Shown piece by piece: positions 7,255 to 12,209 of a stretch of DNA of 12,209 nt. Within the stretch, counting starts at the first letter, position 1; each line of letters begins with the position of its first letter. Source of the stretch: Calditrichota bacterium (GTDB lineage: Bacteria; Zixibacteria; MSB-5A5; GN15; FEB-12); assembly GCA_008501655.1 (NCBI GenBank), contig QQUK01000297.1, forward strand, positions 1 through 12,209, given 5' to 3'. Made by a program: the position numbers and the translations under genes. A model generated the notes under the pieces. The model was not told where the DNA came from and did no database searches. It saw only the letters and a list, made by a program, of their open reading frames with translations.

Positions 7255-7848
7255 TTATTCTTCAGATTTAACCTGGTTTTTGTTTTCTTCCGGAGCCTCT
7301 TCCTGCTTCTGCCTTTTACCGATTAATCGGGCTGGATTACCGGCTAATATCGAATAAGGCGGGATTTTTTTGGCTCCGACAACAGACATCGCTGATATGA
7401 TACAACCATCACCAATAACTGCCCCCGGCATAATAAAAGCATTTGCACCAACCCAGACATTTTTACCTATCTCGACCGGCTTGAAATCATACCCTTGTTG
7501 TATAATTGGTTTTTCAGGGTCTTCAAATTTATGATTCTGGGTCCAGATTTTGACTCCCGGTCCAAACATCGTATCATCACCAACTTTCAGTCCTGCTGCA
7601 GCCTGATAATAATTATCTACCCCTAAATAGACATTGTTTCCGACTTCCATCTTTTCGATATTCCGAATAATCACCCCTTCATTGATAACAATATTTTCCC
7701 CGACTTTGGCAAACCATTTGGACATTACTTTTTTTCTTAAAGCAAAGCCGGAGTCACCGGGAAGGTTTCTGATCAGATATGAAAAAAAACGGAATCTCCC
7801 GGTTGGTGATAACATTTCACGGAAAAATAATCTTAAAAATCTAAACAT
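7255..7848 (-). CDS. Left-handed beta-helix (hexapeptide repeat) acyltransferase
   Basis: A 197-residue LbH acyltransferase of the maltose/galactoside O-acetyltransferase-like group, probably O-acetylating a sugar of the glycan from acetyl-CoA. Hexapeptide turns run from about residue 50 to 160, for example NIVINEGVI, VEIGKNVWVGANAFIMPGA and VIGDGCIISAMSVV. The extended loop carries WTQNHKFED with the likely catalytic His106. It ends with the typical cap SILAGNPARLIGKR (166-179). A charged Glu/Gln/Lys tail follows. The hydrophobic/basic N-terminus (MFRFLRLFFREM) may associate with membrane but is not a signal peptide. ATG at 7848 is preceded by GGGA five bases upstream. It is the first gene of the minus-strand block, next to the divergent promoter region. 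Transfer of another acyl group (formyl, succinyl) cannot be excluded. Confidence 0.88.
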   Translation of the reverse strand: MFRFLRLFFREMLSPTGRFRFFSYLIRNLPGDSGFALRKKVMSKWFAKVGENIVINEGVIIRNIEKMEVGNNVYLGVDNYYQAAAGLKVGDDTMFGPGVKIWTQNHKFEDPEKPIIQQGYDFKPVEIGKNVWVGANAFIMPGAVIGDGCIISAMSVVGAKKIPPYSILAGNPARLIGKRQKQEEAPEENKNQVKSEE

Positions 7849-8056
7849 CTCTATCCCATTTTAACATAGTTGATTGACTCTCAATATATCGTCATGGAGC
7901 AATAAAAATCAACCGTTAACTTTGCTGAAATATAATTCAAATATTTATCGATTATATCTATTTTAAGCTGTATTAATAGATGACTTTATATTATGATTTA
8001 TTTACCGATAGGACTTATAAGCAAAAGTGATGTAAAAACTTAGAAAGACTACTATT
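7849..8056. other. Divergent promoter region
   Basis: This 208-bp, very AT-rich gap separates the 5' ends of the minus-strand acyltransferase block and the plus-strand adenylate-forming/ligase block. It should hold promoters for both. A minus-strand candidate is listed separately. On the plus strand, TATATT at 7987-7992 and TATAAT at 7931-7936 are possible -10 elements, but neither has a good -35. No clear operator, JUMPstart/ops element or riboswitch was seen. Confidence 0.6.
7883..7912 (-). promoter_or_regulatory. Candidate sigma70-like promoter of the minus-strand block
   Basis: On the minus strand TTGATT (7912-7907) and TATATT (7888-7883) are spaced by 18 bases, about 34 bp before the acyltransferase ATG. 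Position and spacing fit a promoter for the four-gene block. Sequence match only. Confidence 0.35.
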
Positions 8057-9433
8057 TTGGATTTTGATATACAGCAGATTGCCGCAAAATTTTTGTTAGA
8101 CCCTCTTTTTGCCTCATACGAAAAAAGTAATCATATTGAACAACTTGAATTTTATGAGCGGAGCCAATACTTCCCGAAAGAACAGGTTGAACAGATTCAG
8201 ATTGATCTGCTAAAAAAAATGCTCCTCCATTCATATAAACATTGTCCGTTTTACACCAAAAGATTCGATGCTGCATCTTTTGACCCGGTAAAATTCCAAT
8301 CATTTGATGATTTACAAAAACTCCCGGTCCTGACAAAATCTGATATTCAAAATAACTTAAATGAACTCAAAGCATCCAGTTACAATCAGTCGGAACTGAT
8401 CGAAAACAAAACCGGCGGGTCAACCGGCTCCCCGTTACTATTTTATCATGACAGAAAACGATTATTCTCCCGCAAAGCTTCAACATATCGTCATGACCGC
8501 TGGACAGGATGGGATATCGGGTATAAATCAGCCTATCTCTGGGGACACCATCGTGATTTCCGTTCACAATTAAACTGGAAATCGAAAATAAGAGCTGAGT
8601 TCTATGACCGCAAAATGGTTCTCGATACTTCGGATATTACAACCGAAAAGATGACGACATTCGTTAATGAACTGCTGTCTTTTAATCCGTTTCTCTATGT
8701 TGCTTACGCTAACGCAATGTATCTTTTTGCCCGATTTATCAAAGAAAACAATATTGAAAATTATCATCGCCCTGAAGCTATCATAACATCGGCAGAACTA
8801 TTGACCGGTGAACAGCGGGCATTAATCGAAGAAGTGTTTGAATGCAAAGTATATAACCGCTACGGATGCCGGGAAACATCGATAGTTGCCTCGGAGTGTT
8901 CAATGCAAAAAGGGATGCACATTTCCGCTGAAACCCTTTTTGTAGAACTAGATAAATCTGCAAAAAGTGAATCTGCACCGGCAAAAATTATCATCACCGA
9001 TCTTTTAAACTTCGGTATGCCCCTTATCAGGTACCGGATTGAAGATATGGGAGTTGCTGTCGAGGGAGACTGTGATTGCGGACGGGAACTTCCCAGACTT
9101 GATATCGCCGGCGGCAGGGTGACCGACTTTTTAGTAACCGCTGATTCGAGAGTTGTTTCCGGAGCTGCTATGACGATTTATTTTGTGGCAACCGTTGCCG
9201 GCATCGCTCAGGCACAGCTGATACAAAAAGCAAAAGATGAGCTTCATCTTAAAATCGTAAAATCGAAAAAATTCACAACCGAAACCGAACCGGAAATCGA
9301 ACAAAATGTGAAAAACTTCTTCGGGGAAAAAATGAAACATACAATCGAGTATGTTGACTCGATTCCTACGACCGCTTCAGGAAAATACCGTTTTTCGATT
9401 TCAGAAATTGATGTTCTTGAGTTTTTAAGCTGA
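8057..9433 (+). CDS. PaaK/CapK-like adenylate-forming enzyme (first copy)
   Basis: A 458-residue ANL-superfamily protein of the phenylacetate-CoA ligase/CapK-like group, which activates a carboxylic acid as acyl-AMP. ATP-loop TGGSTGSP is at 119-126, the A5-like motif YNRYGCRE at 266-273, ITDLLN at 313-318, RYRIEDMG with the ribose-binding Asp330 at 325-332, and the C-terminal catalytic Lys443 in TASGKYRF. Cys281, His288, Cys339 and Cys341 (SEC, GMH, CDCGR) could bind a metal. No ATG is available without losing the conserved N-terminus. TTG at 8057 with a weak AGAAAG nine bases before it is the best start, and the paralogue at 10901 supports it by near-equal spacing to a shared SQY(F/W). First gene of the plus-strand block; homologues are frequent in capsule and O-antigen clusters. 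Acid substrate and acceptor (CoA, sugar amine or other) are unknown. Confidence 0.85.
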   Translation: MDFDIQQIAAKFLLDPLFASYEKSNHIEQLEFYERSQYFPKEQVEQIQIDLLKKMLLHSYKHCPFYTKRFDAASFDPVKFQSFDDLQKLPVLTKSDIQNNLNELKASSYNQSELIENKTGGSTGSPLLFYHDRKRLFSRKASTYRHDRWTGWDIGYKSAYLWGHHRDFRSQLNWKSKIRAEFYDRKMVLDTSDITTEKMTTFVNELLSFNPFLYVAYANAMYLFARFIKENNIENYHRPEAIITSAELLTGEQRALIEEVFECKVYNRYGCRETSIVASECSMQKGMHISAETLFVELDKSAKSESAPAKIIITDLLNFGMPLIRYRIEDMGVAVEGDCDCGRELPRLDIAGGRVTDFLVTADSRVVSGAAMTIYFVATVAGIAQAQLIQKAKDELHLKIVKSKKFTTETEPEIEQNVKNFFGEKMKHTIEYVDSIPTTASGKYRFSISEIDVLEFLS

Positions 9434-9463
9434 TTTAAGAGAGAATTCTGAGTATTTTAGAGT

Positions 9464-10888
9464 ATGGATCCAAAAAAGAATTTCATAACGACCAAACATA
9501 TCATCTACACGCTTTTAGTCCTCTGTTCGATAGCGTTGTCGTTTACCGTATTTCTCCCCTGGCCTTATAATATTGCACCGTTTGGAGTAATCATTGGCTT
9601 AACCATATTCATTGTCAATTTTAAATACCCGATGATCGGGGTTTATCTCTATATGTTTATCTTTTTCTTTAATCCACAGGAATTTATTCCGGTGGAACTT
9701 CCCTATGAAAAAGCTATCGCCCTGATGATTTTGGTGGTGCTCTTTTTTAAAGTCGCCTTCAGAGATAAAAAGTTTGAACTTTACCCGATGGACAAAGCCT
9801 TTGCCGCATTTATGGTAGTCTGTTTTGTTTCTATTATGTTCGCCGGAGACATCGAACTTGCCTGGGATACATTTTTTAAGTTTTTCAAAGTCTTTTTGGT
9901 ATATCTTTTTGCTTCACGGCTTGCCGATACCCAGAAAAAATTTAACACCGTTATCTGGATATATCTCTTATCGGTCGTCTACATCGCTGTATCAGTCTCG
10001 CTGAATTATTATATTGCCGGCGGAGCTATGAACATGGGAGTCGAACGTGCCGGCGGCTTCGGTGAAGGCGGTGAGGATCCGAACTCAATTGCAAACTCCC
10101 TTCTTTTAGGTATTCCTTTTTTCTACTATCTCTATAGACATTATAAAAATTTCTACATCAGAGCATTTTTTGTCGGTATCATGCTGCTCTCTGTCTGGAC
10201 AATTGTGTTAACCGGCTCCCGGGGTGGAATGCTTGGAGTAATGGTCGTAGCCATCCTTCTTTCACTGGCAACAAGATATAAAATCGTTACATCGTTTATA
10301 GCAATTATGTTTATCGGAGTCTTTCTCATTGCGATGCCCGACCAATATAAAGAGAGGTTCGGGACCATATTTTCCGTCTATGACTCCAATGATACAACCG
10401 GTGCCAATGAATCCGCTCAGGGTCGTATCGAAGGGCTTGTTAAAGGGTTTGTCTTTTTATCTCAACGACCGCTTTTTGGGGTTGGGATAGGAAATTTCAA
10501 ATGGCAGAACCGCGTTCAATACGGTAAATGGCTTGACTCACATAATTTGATAGGGAAACTTGTCGGGGAACTCGGTATCGCCGGTATAATCTCTTTCGGA
10601 TTTTTCTTATATACTATAATTGCGACACTGCAAATGATTAAATATATTTATCATAAATACAAATGGGAGTATGACTTTAACTGGTATTTAGTTGAAGCAA
10701 TTTTTTATAGTCTGATAATCTTAGCTTATCAGGGATTGATCTCTCACAACCTGTTTAGGGATAACTGGTATGCGATAGCCTGTTTTGTGGTTATTATGTC
10801 GACCCTGATAAAAAACCGGGTAGAGCTTGAAAAATCCCGGAAACATAAAGAACTTGATGTTACCGATGAACTGCCGCAGAAAATCTAA
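9464..10888 (+). CDS. Wzy/O-antigen-ligase-like polytopic membrane protein
   Basis: A 474-residue inner-membrane protein with around ten or more hydrophobic segments and the Wzy_C/WaaL-like signature. SGSRGG-type motif TGSRGGMLG is at 250-258. A long loop (about 291-360) leads into RPLFGVGIGNF (335-345), then SHN at 359-361 and GELGIAG at 368-374. This pattern is shared by O-antigen polymerases and O-antigen/glycoprotein ligases, which polymerise repeat units or transfer finished chains on the periplasmic face. FFFNPQEF (67-74) and GGEDPNSIAN (202-211) recall the subgroup associated with exosortase/EpsH-type loci, but no exosortase or PEP-CTERM protein is in the window. The C-terminus is charged and cytoplasmic-looking. 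It lies 30 bp after the first adenylate-forming gene and 12 bp before the second, clearly one transcript. Polymerase versus ligase cannot be decided from sequence. Confidence 0.85.
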   Translation: MDPKKNFITTKHIIYTLLVLCSIALSFTVFLPWPYNIAPFGVIIGLTIFIVNFKYPMIGVYLYMFIFFFNPQEFIPVELPYEKAIALMILVVLFFKVAFRDKKFELYPMDKAFAAFMVVCFVSIMFAGDIELAWDTFFKFFKVFLVYLFASRLADTQKKFNTVIWIYLLSVVYIAVSVSLNYYIAGGAMNMGVERAGGFGEGGEDPNSIANSLLLGIPFFYYLYRHYKNFYIRAFFVGIMLLSVWTIVLTGSRGGMLGVMVVAILLSLATRYKIVTSFIAIMFIGVFLIAMPDQYKERFGTIFSVYDSNDTTGANESAQGRIEGLVKGFVFLSQRPLFGVGIGNFKWQNRVQYGKWLDSHNLIGKLVGELGIAGIISFGFFLYTIIATLQMIKYIYHKYKWEYDFNWYLVEAIFYSLIILAYQGLISHNLFRDNWYAIACFVVIMSTLIKNRVELEKSRKHKELDVTDELPQKI

Positions 10889-10892
10889 AGGA
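10887..10892 (+). promoter_or_regulatory. Ribosome binding site selecting a TTG start
   Basis: AAAGGA overlaps the stop codon of the Wzy/ligase gene and lies eight bases before TTG at 10901. The next in-frame ATG (10955) has no such site nearby and would cut the conserved N-terminus, so this site decides the start and suggests translational coupling. Confidence 0.6.
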
Positions 10893-10900
10893 TTAGTATT

Positions 10901-12209
10901 TTGAGTCTTTCTGAAAAAATATTTCGCAATACAGCCTTCAGGTTGCTCCTGATGCGGGAAAATCAGGTATCAGCATTAGACCATTTTTCATTTTTGATGA
11001 AATCCCAGTATTGGGAAAAGCAACAGTTGTTGGATTTCCAGTGGACATGCCTCAAAAAACTGTTAGTCCATGCCTACAATCACACCGAATATTATAAATT
11101 GATAATGAATGAACGAGGACTGACACCGGACTCTTTGAAATCATTTGATGATCTGCGAAAACTCCCGGTTCTTACCCGTGAAATCACCCATGAGAGAAAA
11201 GATCAGTTTATCGCTGACAAATTTGAGAAATCAAAACTGCAGAAATTCTCTTCAGGAGGAACGACCGGTCAGCGTGCCGAACTTTTTCGTGATAAGGAAA
11301 GTTTTAATATCAAATCAGGAGCCTCCTGGCGAAATGAAAGCTGGATGGGACGCATGCCCTCCGATAAAATGGCACTCATCTGGCCGGCTGCTATGGATAT
11401 CGATAAATCAGAATCGTTTAAAACGAGATTCAAATACAGAAAACTGATGCGGGCGGTTGTTTATAACGCCGGTTCTTTAAATGAAGCATCTCTATCATAT
11501 ATCCAGAAAGACTTGTTAGATTTTAACCCGAATTTCCTCAAAGTATTTCCGACAGCACTCTATGGATTTTTAGAATATATCGTTGCAAATAAACTTCCTC
11601 TCCCGAAATTAAAGGCGGTTATGGCAACAGGTGAACCATTATATGAATATCAAAAAATATTTTTTGAAGAGACTCTCCAATGCCCGGTCTATGATATGTA
11701 CGGCTCCCGGGAAGTAGGTAATACTGCCTCCGAATGTCAGAATCGGGACGGTATGCATATCGCCATGGAAACATCGTATGTAGAGTTTGTCGATAAAAAC
11801 AAACCGGTTGAGTTTGGCACCGAAGGTGAAATTTTAGTTACTGATTTGACAAACTACGGATTCCCCCTTCTGAGATATGCTATCAACGATTATGGTATCC
11901 CGCTTGACAGATCATGCTCCTGCGGTCGGGGACTGATGATGATGGACAATGCTGTCGGACGGTTGATGGATTTTGTCTACCGTGCCGATGGTTCGAAAAT
12001 CCTCGGGCATGTCCTCGCTATTTCTCTTACTCTTGAAGGCCCCCCCGTTGGTCAGATGCAGGTTGTCCAGAATTCATTTACCAATTTTATAATCCGTATT
12101 ACCGATGACCCGGCACCAAATCAGGATACCTATGATTATATCACAGCTGAAATGAAAAAACTTGTCGCCGGTGATGTTACTATCGATTTTGAAATTGTAA
12201 AACAGATTG
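10901..12209 (+). CDS. PaaK/CapK-like adenylate-forming enzyme (second copy), 3'-truncated
   Basis: The frame opens with TTG at 10901 and runs without a stop to the window end: 436 codons, cut just before the expected C-terminal lysine motif. It is a paralogue of the gene at 8057 and aligns nearly without gaps. SSGGTTGQ is at 117-124, YDMYGSRE at 264-271, VTDLTN at 313-318, RYAINDYG with Asp330 at 325-332, and CSCGRG at 339-344. The possible metal ligands Cys279, His286, Cys339 and Cys341 are kept. The two copies share SFDDL(Q/R)KLPVLT near residues 81-92 but differ strongly in the middle of the protein, where the acid pocket lies, so they probably activate different acids or pass them to different acceptors. 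It is co-transcribed with the Wzy/ligase gene 12 bp upstream. Substrate unknown. Confidence 0.83.
   Translation, partial: MSLSEKIFRNTAFRLLLMRENQVSALDHFSFLMKSQYWEKQQLLDFQWTCLKKLLVHAYNHTEYYKLIMNERGLTPDSLKSFDDLRKLPVLTREITHERKDQFIADKFEKSKLQKFSSGGTTGQRAELFRDKESFNIKSGASWRNESWMGRMPSDKMALIWPAAMDIDKSESFKTRFKYRKLMRAVVYNAGSLNEASLSYIQKDLLDFNPNFLKVFPTALYGFLEYIVANKLPLPKLKAVMATGEPLYEYQKIFFEETLQCPVYDMYGSREVGNTASECQNRDGMHIAMETSYVEFVDKNKPVEFGTEGEILVTDLTNYGFPLLRYAINDYGIPLDRSCSCGRGLMMMDNAVGRLMDFVYRADGSKILGHVLAISLTLEGPPVGQMQVVQNSFTNFIIRITDDPAPNQDTYDYITAEMKKLVAGDVTIDFEIVKQI

Noticed and set aside
8057..9433. Assignment as a true phenylacetate-CoA ligase (paaK) for aromatic catabolism
   Set aside because: Family motifs fit, but there are no phenylacetate pathway genes around it and the neighbours are all glycan assembly genes, so a CapK-like role is more likely.
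11145..11447. A 100-codon plus-strand open frame
   Set aside because: It overlaps, out of frame, the second adenylate-forming gene, whose motifs are continuous through this region. The product is low-quality and resembles no known family.

Overview
The window is a chromosomal segment of a cell-surface polysaccharide (O-antigen, capsule or exopolysaccharide) gene cluster from a bacterium. DNA is moderately AT-rich (about 40% GC by eye). Envelope-type glycan machinery and an exported beta-propeller point to a Gram-negative-like, probably uncultivated lineage, but nothing here fixes the phylum. No tRNA, rRNA, CRISPR array, transposase or integrase was seen.

Layout. (1) Positions 2-2196, plus strand: the 3' part of a Wzx/MATE-like polysaccharide flippase cut by the left edge, then a small class I SAM-dependent methyltransferase. 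(2) Positions 2197-2486: a non-coding gap between convergent genes, packed with palindromes, including a 32-bp direct repeat and several perfect hairpins. (3) Positions 2487-7848, minus strand: a four-gene block transcribed right to left. It encodes a hexapeptide-repeat acyltransferase, an exported Asp-box (sialidase-like) protein, a GT4-type glycosyltransferase, and an asparagine-synthetase-like protein whose glutaminase nucleophile Cys2 is replaced by Pro. (4) Positions 7849-8056: an AT-rich divergent promoter region. (5) Positions 8057-12209, plus strand: a PaaK/CapK-like adenylate-forming enzyme, a Wzy/O-antigen-ligase-like polytopic membrane protein, and a second PaaK/CapK-like enzyme that runs off the right edge. 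Both adenylate-forming genes appear to start with TTG.

Working model (inference). The glycosyltransferase builds the repeat unit in the cytoplasm. The acyltransferase, methyltransferase, amidotransferase-like protein and adenylate-forming pair decorate it or supply activated acyl groups. The flippase exports it and the Wzy/ligase protein polymerises or transfers it. The exported beta-propeller may bind or trim the finished glycan. The unusual points are the synthetase-only asparagine-synthetase homologue, the duplicated adenylate-forming enzymes flanking the polymerase/ligase, the exported Asp-box protein with a charged C-terminal helical tail inside a biosynthetic operon, and the composite palindrome cluster.
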